From: Porogramme epimiltina
Taxonomy: Eukaryota; Basidiomycota; Agaricomycetes; Polyporales; Polyporaceae
NCBI GenBank assembly: GCA_900155495.1
Contig: FTLJ01000019.1
Span: forward strand, 1 to 37,503
DNA: 37,503 nucleotides
Direction of reading: 5' to 3'
Part shown: piece by piece, positions 10,048-20,799 of the stretch
Numbering within the stretch: position 1 is the stretch's first letter
Layout: the number at the start of each line of letters is the position of its first letter
The notes under the pieces: generated by a model
The model's input: the letters and a program-made list of their open reading frames with translations, nothing else
Told to the model about the DNA's origin: nothing
Database searches by the model: none
Position numbers and translations under genes: made by a program

Positions 10048-12539
10048 ATGTTTCGCTGTTCCCCCAAAATGCCCTCGTGCGTCACCACCGTCGCCCTCCA
10101 CACAAGCACCAGCACCATCCTTTCCGAAGTGAGCCGCAACGACATCGTCGACAAGCATCCGTCTCGTCCACAACCACCTCCACTGCCACCGCATCCACTC
10201 CCCCCAGACGGCGGCCGCACAGCATGGCTCACCCTCGCCGGCGCGTACGTCCCGCTCTATCTCCCCGGAGCCCGACCCGCATCTCGCTCACGCTCCCTCT
10301 TCAGGTGGATGGTCCAGTTCTCCACCTTTGGGTCCGTCGCCCTCCCCTTCGTCACCTTCCTCGTTCCTGGCCACTCACACACACTCACACACACGCCCCG
10401 CAGCTACCTCAATGCGTTTGGAGTGTATCAAGGTCCGCTTCCCTTCCCCGCGTTCCTCCCCCCCCCCTCACCCGATTCTCGCGCATAGACTTTTACACCC
10501 GCGACTTCCTCTCCCACGAATCACCTTCCAACATCAGGTCAGCTCTGTCTCCCACACACCATCCCTTCTAGCGTTCTCACTTCAATCGCCAGCTGGATCG
10601 GAAGCGTCCAGCTCTTCCTCATGTACGCCTCCGCAGTCTTTGTCGGACACGCCTTCGACATCGGATACTTGTGCGTCCCTTCTTCTCTGCGCTCTTCCTT
10701 CTATGCACACCCCTTCCTCCAGTCACCACATCCAGATCGCCGGATCCCTTCTCCACGTCTTCTCTATATTCATGCTTTCCCTCACTCAACCCGGCCGGTA
10801 TTACCAAGTATGCCTCTCCCTCCCTTCTGAACGCTAGCGCTCATCTGCACCGCAGGTCTTCCTCGCGCAAGGCATCGGCACAGGCCTTGGCGTCGGCCTC
10901 CTCTTCCTCCCCTCCCTCTCCATCCTCTCCCACCACTTCCGCTCGCCCCGCCGTCGTGCACTCGCCACCGGCCTCGCCGTCACCGGCGCGTCCACTGGAG
11001 GCATCGTCTTCCCCGTCCTACTCAATCACCTTTTCGCGCGTCCCGCCCTCGGATTTGCCGGTGGTGTGCGCGTCGCGGGCGCGCTTGTCGCCCTGCTCCT
11101 CACCGCTGCGACAGCTCTTATGCGCACGCAGATCCCTCCCGCGCAGAAGACGCTCAGTGCAGTGTTTAGCATGGCCGCGGCGCGCCGGATTGCGGGAGAT
11201 GGGGCATACATGTGGTCGATCGCCGGGTGAGTTCCGTTCTCTCTCGCGCTTCGCCCTATCTAGGCGTGGGGTAGCTCCCTGGCGTCACAGGTCTAGTGCT
11301 GACCGATGGCCCAGAGCATTCTGCACAAACCTTGGCCTCTTCGTCCCGTGTACGTCACTCTTGCTTCTCGCGCGTCGGCCGCTGCTGACCTGCCCGATCA
11401 GTCTTTTACCTCCAGCTTTTCGCGGGCGACCACTCCGTCAGCGCGTCCGTCGCGACCTACATCGTGCGTATTCCACCTCGTCTCTGATTCCGCGGGCTTG
11501 AAATCTCACATGTCCGGACGCAGCTTGCGATCCTCAACGCGGGCAGCACGCTCGGGCGTGTCCTCCCCGTCCTTCTCGCGGACGCGTTCAATGTGTACAC
11601 GCTCCTGCTCCCCGCGATCTTCGCCTCCGCCGCTCTGGTCTTCGCGCTCTTCGGGGCCACGTCCACGGCGGGCGTCGTCGTAGTCGCGGTGCTCTTTGGG
11701 GTCTCGTCCGGCGCGTGTACGTCCTCTCAGCTCCTCACGTTGGATGCTTCTCTTACGTTTTCGCTCCCTCTTACGTCTTGCGAACCCTACCGCCCGCGCC
11801 GCACTCGTGGGCCGTCTCACACACGCTGCCATGATCTCGCGATGCGCGATGCTCGATCGTATGATCGCCTGAAACTCCCACCCCGCGCCCCCGCCTCGTG
11901 AATCTCCGGCGCCCGTGCGATCGCGTCGCACGTCGCCGCCGCTACCACCGACGCCCACAACCCTCGCACCGGCGAACTATGCGTGCACCGCCTGGCCGTC
12001 TCGCTAACGCGCCGACCGTGGGCTGGTTCCGCCTGTCCGTTTGAACACCGGCGGCCCCGGCAACCCAGACGTGTCGCTCATCCCTTTCCTTCTTCAAACA
12101 CTCTGCTCGGACCTCAGCGAGCTCGGGTATGTCCTGTTATCCATCGTTCGCTGGCTGGGCTTGGCTAACCCGAGACTGGCTTTGCGCGGGCGCGCTCTGC
12201 TGATGCGGATTACTGCTCGACTAGCGCGCGGATGGGCCTCGCGTTCTCCATCGTCGGGCTCTCCATGCTCGTTGGCACGCCGATATTCGGGGCGCTCCTC
12301 GACACGCACGCCGGCGGCGCGCTCGTGTGGTGGCGTGCGCTCGTTTTTGCGGGGGTGCGTGCCATATTGGTTGGTTTTACCTTTCCGGGGTGCTCACGTA
12401 CCTCCTCGTTCCCGCTGCCTAGGTTTGCATCGTCGCGGGATTCCTGTTTATGGCGGTCTCCCGCGCGCTCTTCGCCCGTCGCCAAACGGCCGCACGCGTC
12501 CCTACGTCTGCGCGCTCCTCTACCAGCGTCGCGCCCTAG
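10048..12539 (+). CDS. MFS transporter, monocarboxylate-porter (MCT) like
   Basis: Twelve-helix major facilitator membrane protein of the fungal monocarboxylate-transporter-like group. Thirteen exons: 10048-10244, 10305-10331, 10404-10432, 10489-10537, 10593-10670, 10723-10807, 10856-11226, 11315-11349, 11402-11463, 11524-11716, 12069-12126, 12225-12354 and 12423-12539; 476 aa. The family signature before TM1 is seen as PPDGGRTAW (Asp54-Gly55-Gly56). TM1 continues as QFSTFGYLNAFGVYQ, and the loop after TM4 as SHHFRSPRRRALATGLAVTG. A DLSELGARMGLAF segment precedes TM11. The N-terminal tail is Pro-rich. The start is uncertain: an upstream ATG at 9969 could be joined in frame through an intron with donor GTACGT. 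Intron 10 is 352 nt, far longer than the others (48-98 nt). The substrate is not predictable; yeast relatives do not all carry monocarboxylates. Confidence 0.88.
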
Positions 12540-13075
12540 TCGTACCCCGACGCGCGATCCTTGTTCGCCACACCTCACTCTCCACTCCATATTGCTTTGC
12601 TTTACGTACTTGACTCTGCATCTGCATCTGCTGTCCCTGCTCGATCTGCACGTACATACTCGCACACTCATCCTGCCCCGTCGGTCCGTTTGTACACTGT
12701 TCTTGTAGAACCCCATCGTTTGTATTGGAACGCTCACGCTCATTGATCATTGGTTATTGCCGGTGTATGGCTACCGTCTGCCTGCTCTTTACTGCATTCT
12801 GTCTTGACCTGTCGCTTCCTTGTGTAGGGGCCGTATATAGAGGACGACAATCAGCTTGGCCTCTGTAATATTACATAATACAGCAGAGGGGTCACGGACC
12901 GGCTGCCGAACCCGGCTGCTATCGGTCCTTGCCACAATCGCGAGGAGTCAACGGCGACTCGACGCCCTCAACTCACTCTAATCTGCTTGCTCGCTCACTT
13001 ACTCGACCGACCACTTGCCACTTGCCACCACACACTTGTCCTCAGAAGCAGTCGCGAGCGTGCTCGACCACCATC
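12540..13075 (+). promoter_or_regulatory. Intergenic region with promoter of URC4
   Basis: No gene is seen. A TATA-like sequence, TATATAG, lies at 12834-12840 about 240 bp upstream of the URC4 start codon, followed by a pyrimidine-rich stretch (12960-13050) up to the ATG. The 3' end of the transporter transcript must also lie here. Confidence 0.4.
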
Positions 13076-14789
13076 ATGAACCCCCTCTCGTTCTCGTCGC
13101 CCTCACAGACCGCCGCCTACCTGCGCACGCTGCCCGCCATACGGGAGCGCTGCTCCCGTGTCCACGCGCTCGCGGTCGAGGGAAAGCTCAACTACTTCGA
13201 CTACCATCCTGAAAAGGAGGCCGACGCCGTCGCGTTCTGCATCGAGATCATGAAGGCACGTCCCGCCCGTCCCAGCCACCCCAGTCACCCCAGCCTGAAA
13301 CGTCATGCCCTCCCCAACTAGCGCGATTACGGCTCCAACTTCGCCTCGGTATGTGTGCTCCTCTCGTGTCCTCCTGGATCGCCATCTGATTTACTCTGCG
13401 CGCCCGCCCGCAGATCCCCCCGCACGGCCGGTGCAGGACGCTCGACGCGGGCCGACCCCGCATCGAGCCCCTCGTCGCGCGGTGGAAGGCGGAGCCGAGC
13501 CCTCCAGACACGAAGGAGATCTGCAGACGCCTCGTCGACCTCTGCGTTGTCTCCGTCCTCCTCGACGCCGGCGCGGGCAACGCGTGGACGTACGCGGAGG
13601 CGGGCACGGGCGAGCGCTTCGCGCGCACGGAGGGGCTCGGCGTCGCGAGCTTTGAGATGTTCGAACGCGGGTTCTTCTCCAGCGACGCTGCGCGCCCGCA
13701 CCAGGCAGATGGTGAGTACTTTGAGAGATATAGCGCCGCGGGCGGGGGTGGAGAGGGCGCTGAACGTACACGGCGTTGCTCTAGCGGACGGCCTCGCGAA
13801 GATCACGGCGGAGAGGGTCGGCGCGGCGATGCAGGTCTCGGACGCGAACCCGCTCGTGGGCCTCGAGGGCCGCTCCTCGCTCCTCCTGAACCTCGGAAAG
13901 GCGCTCAAGCTCAACCCTGGGTTCTTTGGCGCGTCGGCGCGCCCCGGTAACCTCGTCGGTGCGTGAGCTCGCCCTCGATCCGCGTGCGCGATCGTTGTCT
14001 GACGTCGGGGGTTTTGCGCGCACGAAAGATTACCTCGAGTCGCAGCTCGTCGCGGACGGCGGCGGGAAGCCACGCGTGCACATCTTTGCGCTCTGGGCGG
14101 CGCTCATCGACGGGCTCGCGGCGATCTGGCCCGCGACGCGCACGCAGTTTGGCGGGATCTCGCTGGGCGACGTGTGGCCGTGCGACGCGCTGCGGCCCCT
14201 CGCAGCGGCGGAGGGCGACGAGCTCGTGCCGTTCCACAAGCTCACGGGGTGGATGACGTACAGCCTCGTCGAGCCGATACAGAACGTCATGGGGTGGACG
14301 TTTGAGGGCGTCGAGCATATGACGGGCTTGCCTGAGTATAGGAACGGTGAGTGTTTTCGAGGTGGGGAGGGAGATAGGGAGGGGCGCTGATTATCTTTGC
14401 GTTGCGTAGGCGGTTTGTTGGTGGACCTCGGCGTGCTCTCGCTCCGCCCGGGTGCGATCGACGCCTCGCTCTATCCTGACCCGAGTTCGGGCATCCCGAA
14501 GCTGCTCCCGTCGCACCCTGCGATCATCGAGTGGCGCGCGATGACGATTATCGAGCTGTGAGTGCCCCCCTCTCCTTGTGCTGCTGTAGGGCGCCGTTCT
14601 GACTGGGTTCACAGGGACCGGATTGCGGACGGGATTCGCGAAAAGCTCGGGCTCTCGAAGGAGCAGCTGACGCTCGCGCAGGTTCTGGAGAGCGCAACGT
14701 GGACGGGTGGGCGGGCGATCGCTAAGCAGAAGCGGCCCGCGACGGGTGGGCCGCCAATTGAGATTGAGAGCGATGGCACGGTGTTCTGA
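13076..14789 (+). CDS. URC4: Uracil catabolism protein URC4 (DUF1688 family)
   Basis: Member of the DUF1688 family, which includes Lachancea kluyveri Urc4 and fission yeast urg3, required for the URC route of uracil degradation; its exact biochemical step is not firmly known. Seven exons: 13076-13255, 13322-13348, 13414-13711, 13785-13958, 14029-14346, 14410-14557 and 14615-14789; 439 aa, the usual length. Recognisable blocks are the early SQTAAYLRTLPAIRERC and NYFDYHPEKEADAV, then IPPHGRCRTLDAGRPR, VSVLLDAGAGNAWTY, and near the end GGLLVDLGVLSLRP and WRAMTIIELDRIADGI. Intron 1 has a GC donor (AAG then GCACGT) and no in-frame GT alternative. The neighbouring MFS gene points the same way, but a functional link is not shown. 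Regulation by uracil is known for yeast homologues only. Confidence 0.93.
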
Positions 14790-15402
14790 GGGTGTGGATG
14801 GACGGACGTGTAACTGTAGAAGCTGGACAATGAAATGCGCGAGATGGACTGTCAGCTGGGCTTGTCCATGGAGGTCGAACATTTTCCCCAAGGTCCTGAA
14901 CGTCCGAAGTCTCCTTTCCGCGCGAAGCGGAAATATATTAAGACAATATTCCCAAGCTATAGCTTCGACGAACGTGCTGTGGGGTCCTCAAAGTGGTAGA
15001 TTCCAATCCTACAAACTCCCTCCTTACGGTATGAACCATCTCAGAGATCCTGACTATTTCTTTGCCCCCCTTAACCTTCCATGGCCTCAGTCCAGAAGCT
15101 GGCTGCAACTCTTCTGAATGCCTCGATACATCGGGAAGATCGAAGCTGTAGCTCTTAAGTCCCTCGGCTCGTCGTCTGCAAGCCGAGGGATCACATTGTT
15201 GCTCTCGGAGCCGTCCATGGCCCTTGTGGTCATAACTATACGTTACACCTCGCTTACAAGGTTATTGCTCACTTAGAAGGCATCCGTGCACGGCCCGTCA
15301 GCATTCGGAAGTCTATTTCGTTTGAGCCCAGCCCTCGGTTAGAGGTGAGCAGGAGGAAAAACAATAGTGTACATCCATAAAAAGGTCCAAGTCTACAAAA
15401 TG
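14790..15402. other. Convergent intergenic region
   Basis: About 0.6 kb between the 3' ends of URC4 and the sugar transporter gene. It should hold both transcript ends. No gene, RNA structure or repeat was recognised. Confidence 0.5.
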
Positions 15403-18073
15403 TCAATGATGCCGAAGCGCACGGGCTAGTCGCAACGTGAGCACGAAGGCTACCGCAGCTGAGAGTCCGCCTAGCCTGCAGAGATTGGTAATCGAGGTTA
15501 GAATGTTCAGGACGCATAAAAAATAAAGACGCACCGGTAGATGATAACATACGAGTTCGCGCCAACCCCGCCGGTCGCGAGGCCCTCCGCGCGCAAGCTC
15601 AATGCTGGAGCAGTGTCGTTTCCCGTTCCGACGCTGAGCGTCGAATTAGACGGGGAGGTGGGAGAGGGCGCGGTGGCGCCCCTAGTCGGATCCAGGAGGG
15701 CGAAAGTGACGGAGGCGATCCCGGTCATGATGAACTGCGGGATGACGATGAAGATGTTGTGGATGCCGATGATGATACCCGCCTTGGCGGCGAGGCCTGA
15801 GGGCGCTTGTGCCTCCACCCCGTGGTCCTCGTCAGCTTCTGCGAGGGTGGCGGTCTCCGCGGTCATGAGTGAGTGCACGTCCGCGTGGCTTGTGCGTGCT
15901 GCGGCGTGGAGCATGAACGGACCTGGGGCCTCGCCATCCTCGCCGCCGCCGCCGCCGCCGCCGTCGCGGGAGAGCGAGGGCGTGCGCCGGTGCGGCTTCG
16001 GGTGATCCTCGGAGTCGCTCGAGTCCATGGAGGCGTTGGACGAAAACGAGCGGACGTCCTCTTCTAATGCGGGGGTGGCGAAGTGGGATGCGGCGGTTTG
16101 GGGCTCTGGCGACTCCTCGTCATCCTCTTCGTCGGAACCGACGAGGAACTGCCGTTCGTGCTCCGAACCCCCGAGCGTGGGGGAGCTGGATCGTCGGCGT
16201 GTGCGGGTGTCGTTGAGGACAATCGCGCCGGGGTCTTCGCCAGGGGCTTGCTCGGTGAGGATGGCTTCTGCGAGCTGGAGGAGCATAAGATGAGGGATGA
16301 GAAGCGACGGGGACATTTACTTACCAGAGAAAAGGGGGCCCACTGGGTGGTCGCCCAGGCGAAGCCGGTGAGCGTAGTGAAAAACGTGGCGCCGCCGACA
16401 CTTGAGTAGAAGCTGTTGATCGATCAGGAGGTGCTTATGACGAACGATAGGAAGGGTCGTACAACGTCGCAAACATGCACGTAGCAAACACGAAGTGACC
16501 CATCGCCCAGAGTGTTGGCAAACTGACTTTGAGACGGTCGAAGAGCTTCGCCCATGTACTTTTCCGAACGCCGGCAAGTCTGCGCTCTAGTGTTCGGCCG
16601 GAACGTGCAGATTCTGCGACGATGAAGGGCAAGAACACAGTCCCCGAGAAGCTGACTAGAGATGAGAAGAACAGGGCCCGGGTCCCGAGTCGAGTGGCCT
16701 CAGCGTCGAGGCTGGGATCATCGAGGGGAAGGGTGGAGGAGCGTTTGTGAAGATCGCCGATGAAGGCCGTAGTGTAGAACAGCACGGGGAACCAGCCCAT
16801 CCAAGCGCTGAAGGATATGGTCACTCGAGAGGACACTATAGTAGACGAGGGGCAGACTCACAAGAATTGGATCATGCACTGCCGTCATCTAGTTAGATTC
16901 GTTGCTTGCGCGATAGTAAATTACGCACAATTTGGCGAATCACGGGGGGCAGAGAGAACAGATTATCCCATATCTCACGGAGCTCTCTAGTGAAATTCTT
17001 GTTCGAACGTCTGAGATAGGGTGAGCATGTGTGATGAGATGGGAAGAGACGAACCCACCGTGTTGAGACAACAACCTTTTCTCTAGTGCAGGTTGCGGTG
17101 ATACCGTGGGTGATGAGAAGAAGGAAGGAGCCGACGACAGCCAAAACCTCAATTTCCGTTTCTCCGAAAAATGGGAAGATGGTGGTCATGTCGACGTTAC
17201 CGCTGCAGAAAAGGTTACGAGGTGGTTGGCAATGAGAGATTGAAAGGGACGGACATAAAGTAGCCGGCGACACTACCGACGCCGAGCATGCGAGCAGCCC
17301 AGGCATTGGCATCTGCTTGTTCTGCAGGTGGAAGGGTATCAACGATGAGAGCACGGTCGACTGCTTGGACTATGCGAGAAACGAGTGAGCGATGGAAACA
17401 TAGCAAATGCGAAAAGCACACCAGCATTGATTGAGAAGTCGATGATGAATAGGGCTATTATAGCGAGCCATATTGTTAGGATGTCGTTCTGTGGAATGTC
17501 CGTTTTGATTTTGGGGGTACGCGGTGCGACTTCGGGGCGAGAACTTACCGACAGCGAGGGATTAGAGAGGAATATAGATGCGAATGGGCGGGTAAAGCCG
17601 AGGAGGAGCATTGCGAGTGTACATATGATACAGCCGACGACCATGTAAGGTCTCCGGCGGCCGAAGCGGGATTTTGACTTGTCGGCGAGCACGCCTGGCA
17701 GGGGTTTAGGTGGAATGCATGGGGATAGTCATGAGAGGGGCGCACCGATGAGTGGTTGGACTACGAGGCCGGATATTGGGCCAGCGAGGAAGACTATAGC
17801 GACAGTAGCCTTTGAGAGGCCGAGAGAGAGCAAGTAGGGCGTGCCTGGGTGGAGAGGGCAAAGAAATCGGCGGGGGACCGAGGCCAGAGGGGTAGCATAC
17901 GCACCGTAAGACATCTCCACCGACCAGAAGACCTGCACGCCCAGTAGGCCGACGGTAATTGCGGGGAATTTTGCCCATCGGGGGGCGAGGATTCGTGCGA
18001 CGCCTGCGAGGTGAGGACCTTGGGGGGTGCCGCCCTCCTCGGCGACGGGAATGCCAGAGAAACCGCCAGTCAT
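15403..18073 (-). CDS. Sucrose/SLC45-like MFS transporter (GPH family)
   Basis: Proton-coupled sugar transporter of the glycoside-pentoside-hexuronide/SLC45 type (compare fission yeast Sut1 and plant SUTs). Twelve exons: 18073-17905, 17844-17746, 17694-17549, 17488-17422, 17369-17255, 17202-17059, 17010-16929, 16878-16862, 16807-16463, 16412-16325, 16274-15535 and 15475-15403; 694 aa. The hallmark loop between TM2 and TM3 reads ADKSKSRFGRRRP (residues 93-105), and TM7 has FFAWMGWFPVLFYT. Exon 8 is only 17 nt; it is required to make the IQFFAWMGW block. A large Ser/Asp/Glu-rich insertion of about 135 residues lies between late helices (about 430-565) and contains a run of seven glycines. The terminal helix follows and the protein ends in RLARALRHH. 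The substrate is likely a disaccharide or other sugar, by family only. The location is presumably the plasma membrane or vacuole. Confidence 0.9.
15941..15963. repeat. Trinucleotide (CCG)n repeat coding for poly-Gly
   Basis: Perfect CGC/CCG trinucleotide run inside exon 11 of the SLC45-like transporter, read on the minus strand as seven glycines within the acidic cytosolic-looking loop. Length variation between strains is expected and would be in frame. Confidence 0.8.
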
Positions 18074-18763
18074 GCTGGCATTGAGGGTGGGGAGGCTGTC
18101 GCAGACTCAAGAGGGAGTGTGGGGCGTGGAATGCGGGGGAGATGGCGGTTGTGGCTGAGGACGGTCGGGATAGAGTCGGATGTATGCTTCAAGCGGCGTT
18201 GAAGCCGACCTGAATGAAGCGTCCGAGAGCGTGTCCGTCGCCGCAGGCGTGATGCGTGGCGGGCGTCCGTTCGGGCTGCGGTCCGGCCGGCCCGCCTCGT
18301 GAGCCGCTGAATTCCTTGAATAATTCACGTTACCTTGATCTCCTATATCATCCAAGCCGCCGCGCATGCACGTTCACATGTGTCCAACGCGTATGCGCAG
18401 GTGCGGTCTCTCGTCCCTTGCAATCTTACTTGAAGCAACCCCGTCGGGCGCAAGGCGCCACACTGGTTGCGCCGAATCGACTCTGTAGAACCAGTGGGCT
18501 ATTGTATTACAGGGACACTATGCAGTTCACGAAGGACAGACACATTTAGAACAAGATATGTGTAGAGAAATAGAGCAAGGCGTATCATATAATACGGGGG
18601 TAGAAATAATCAGTAGGGGACGATGTATCTTTATGTATAAAGAGGCCGGAAGCTGGAGAGTATCTCTTGTTGAAGGACTCGTAGAATGCACGGGGCTCCT
18701 GTAATGAACATCAGATAATGGCGTGTCGAAACACATGAGGAGCTCCATTACCGTCAACTCCTT
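18074..18763. other. Intergenic region upstream of the sugar transporter
   Basis: About 0.7 kb containing the promoter of the minus-strand sugar transporter and the 3' flank of the next minus-strand gene. No gene or repeat was recognised. Confidence 0.5.
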
Positions 18764-19387
18764 TCAGGCTTCCCCCTTCAGGTGCACGATCTTGACGACA
18801 GCCCACGATTGAGAGCCGTGGTCATACCAGTTGGTGCGCACGCGCCGGTTCGGCGTGTGGTCCTTCTTCTTGAAGAGCCGGATATACCCGCCCTTGGGTT
18901 CACCGGCGACCATGAACGAGTCGGGTGGGAGTGCACCAGCCGCGAACTTGGCTTTTGCGAGCCGGCGGATGTCCTTGAACGAGTAGAACGTCTTGGGAGA
19001 GTTCTGGATGGCCTCATATGGGAGCGTCAACAGGTCTTTGTCGGTCAGGCCGAAAGCTGATTTCGCGTCGCTTTTGTACATGGCCTAAGTCGGAGGCTAA
19101 GTACAACGCGGTCTCGGGGCCAAAGCCTTCAAGGAGAGGTTGTGCAAGACACGTACCAGGGTGTCCGCGGGCCAGCTGAAGTGGGCTGGGCCCGCCCACG
19201 GGGCAGAGAGGCTCTTCTCCCAGTCGTCCTTGGCTGCCTTGAGCTCGCGACGGACGAGGCGCTTCAAGTCGGCTTCTTCTTTCTCGTCTTCCGTCATCTC
19301 CGACCGCTTCTTCGTCGGCTTCCGCTTAGGCGCTGTGGGTTCGGCATACCCCACACAGCGGATGCGTTGGCGGTAAGCGCGGGGCAT
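18764..19387 (-). CDS. Small protein of unknown function, tandem paralogue 1
   Basis: Two exons, 19387-19157 and 19084-18764, with a 72-nt intron; 183 aa. The N terminus is basic (PKRKPTKKRSEM), resembling a nuclear localisation signal, followed by a charged helix (EKEEADLKRLVRRELKAAK), a WPADTL turn, and a C-terminal part YKSDAKSAFGLTDKDLLTLP. That last motif faintly recalls the TDAK..Y.LTD.DL segment of XPA-type DNA-repair proteins, but the resemblance is short and I do not assign a function. It is paralogous to the next gene upstream with the same exon structure (exon 2 is 321 nt in both). The start is the first ATG and matches the paralogue. Confidence 0.8.
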
Positions 19388-19906
19388 GGTGTGACGCGTC
19401 AGGCAAAGACTAGGGAGACGTGGACGAGGAGCGTAGGGTGACAACGAGACTCCGAGAGAGCGAGTTGCCAACGCTCCGCCCTAGTCCAGGCACCCGTGAG
19501 TCGTGACACTCCACGTGCAATGTCGCGTGACGTAACGCGTCGTGTTGTCACGATTCATCCAATCGATTTCGCCTCAACGCTTGCGCGGGACTATACACTC
19601 GCGAAGCACACGGCGGATACTGTGAAAAGCTAGCGCATATGATAATGAAGATACATGGCAAGGACAGCTCATAAGTCAAATACAGACCCGCGCGAAGGTA
19701 TTAGTCCCGACTCCCGGAGGCCGGTCACAGGGTAAGATGCTACAGCACAAGTACTTGATTATGTCCGAGTCTCCACTGCACCATGCCAGTAGCCTCAGAC
19801 GAGAATGAAGTCGAGGGGGAATTTGTTCTTTACTGTACTCTCGGGTATTAGACTGACATACAGCGCCCATGAAGAGATGGTAGGCTCACCTGGAAACGGT
19901 GACAGA
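19388..19906. other. Intergenic region between the two small paralogues
   Basis: About 0.5 kb; promoter of the downstream paralogue and 3' flank of the upstream one. No gene was recognised. Confidence 0.5.
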
Positions 19907-20520
19907 TCATGCAGCCTTATCTTTCAGGTAGTGGTCCTTGATGTAGAACCATGGCATCCCGCCACGGTCGCTCCAGTTCGTGCGGACACGCCTGTTCGGA
20001 TGCGTGTTCCCCTTCTTGAAGAAACGGACCTCCGCACCCTTGGGCTCTCCAGCGACGGTGAACTCGGCCGGGAGGGCGTTTGCGGCGAACTTGTCTGCTG
20101 CGAGCTTGCTCACGTCCCGGAGCGCGTAGAACGTTTTGGGAGAACACTGGATGGCCTCGTGTGGGAGCGTCGCGATGTCCTTATCGGTGAGCCCAAAGGA
20201 CGTCTTCGCGTCGCTCTTGTATATGCCCTGCAACGCACGCGTCGGTGGCGCGCTTAGACCTGTGTCAGAGACAGAAGTGGGGGAGTACGTACGAGAGTGC
20301 CGGCGGGCCAGCTGAACGTCTCCGGGCCGTCCCAAGCTTTGGGAAGAGTCTTCTCCCATTCATCCTTGGCATCCTTGAGTTGCTTGCGCGCGATGCGCTT
20401 CATGTCGGCCTCGATTTTCTCGAGCTCAGACATCTCTGAGCGCTTCTTGGCAGGCTTGCGCTTGGGCTTCGCGGGCTCTGCAAAGGCGCAGCGAACGCGG
20501 CGGCGGTAGAAAGGAGGCAT
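19907..20520 (-). CDS. Small protein of unknown function, tandem paralogue 2
   Basis: Two exons, 20520-20293 and 20227-19907, with a 65-nt intron; 182 aa. Aligned to its neighbour at 18764-19387 it keeps the basic segment (KPKRKPAKKRSEM), the charged helix, the FSWPAGTL turn placed directly at the exon junction, the YKSDAK..FGLTDKD..TLP motif, and the C-terminal GEPKG...FKK.....NRRVRTNW. The most conserved residues are therefore in the C-terminal 105 residues, which probably form one folded domain. The divergence is much larger than between the two deaminase copies, so this tandem duplication is older. No known family is assigned. Confidence 0.8.
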
Positions 20521-20799
20521 GGTACGAGGGGGGGTCGGGCGAGTGGCGTACGTGAACGTAAGGAGGAAAGGCACAAGAGTGAGGGAGGTCGTCGCCAGGG
20601 CCTCTATAAGGCCCAAATTTCATTTGGTGCTATTTGGTCGCAGCCACAGTTGAGCCACCATGGTTAACTCCTGACATTAACGTTAACCACGACGGCATCT
20701 CGGGCGTCAACACCAAAGTTGGTCCAATAGCGTTCGCATTGGTGATGTATGCTACAAGGGTACGAGGGCGCCCTGACTATCATTATCAAAGGTCGTCTC

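Noticed and set aside
12540..14789. A nucleobase-use gene cluster of the MFS transporter with URC4
   Set aside because: The transporter is of the monocarboxylate-porter group, not a uracil permease, and no other URC gene lies in the window.
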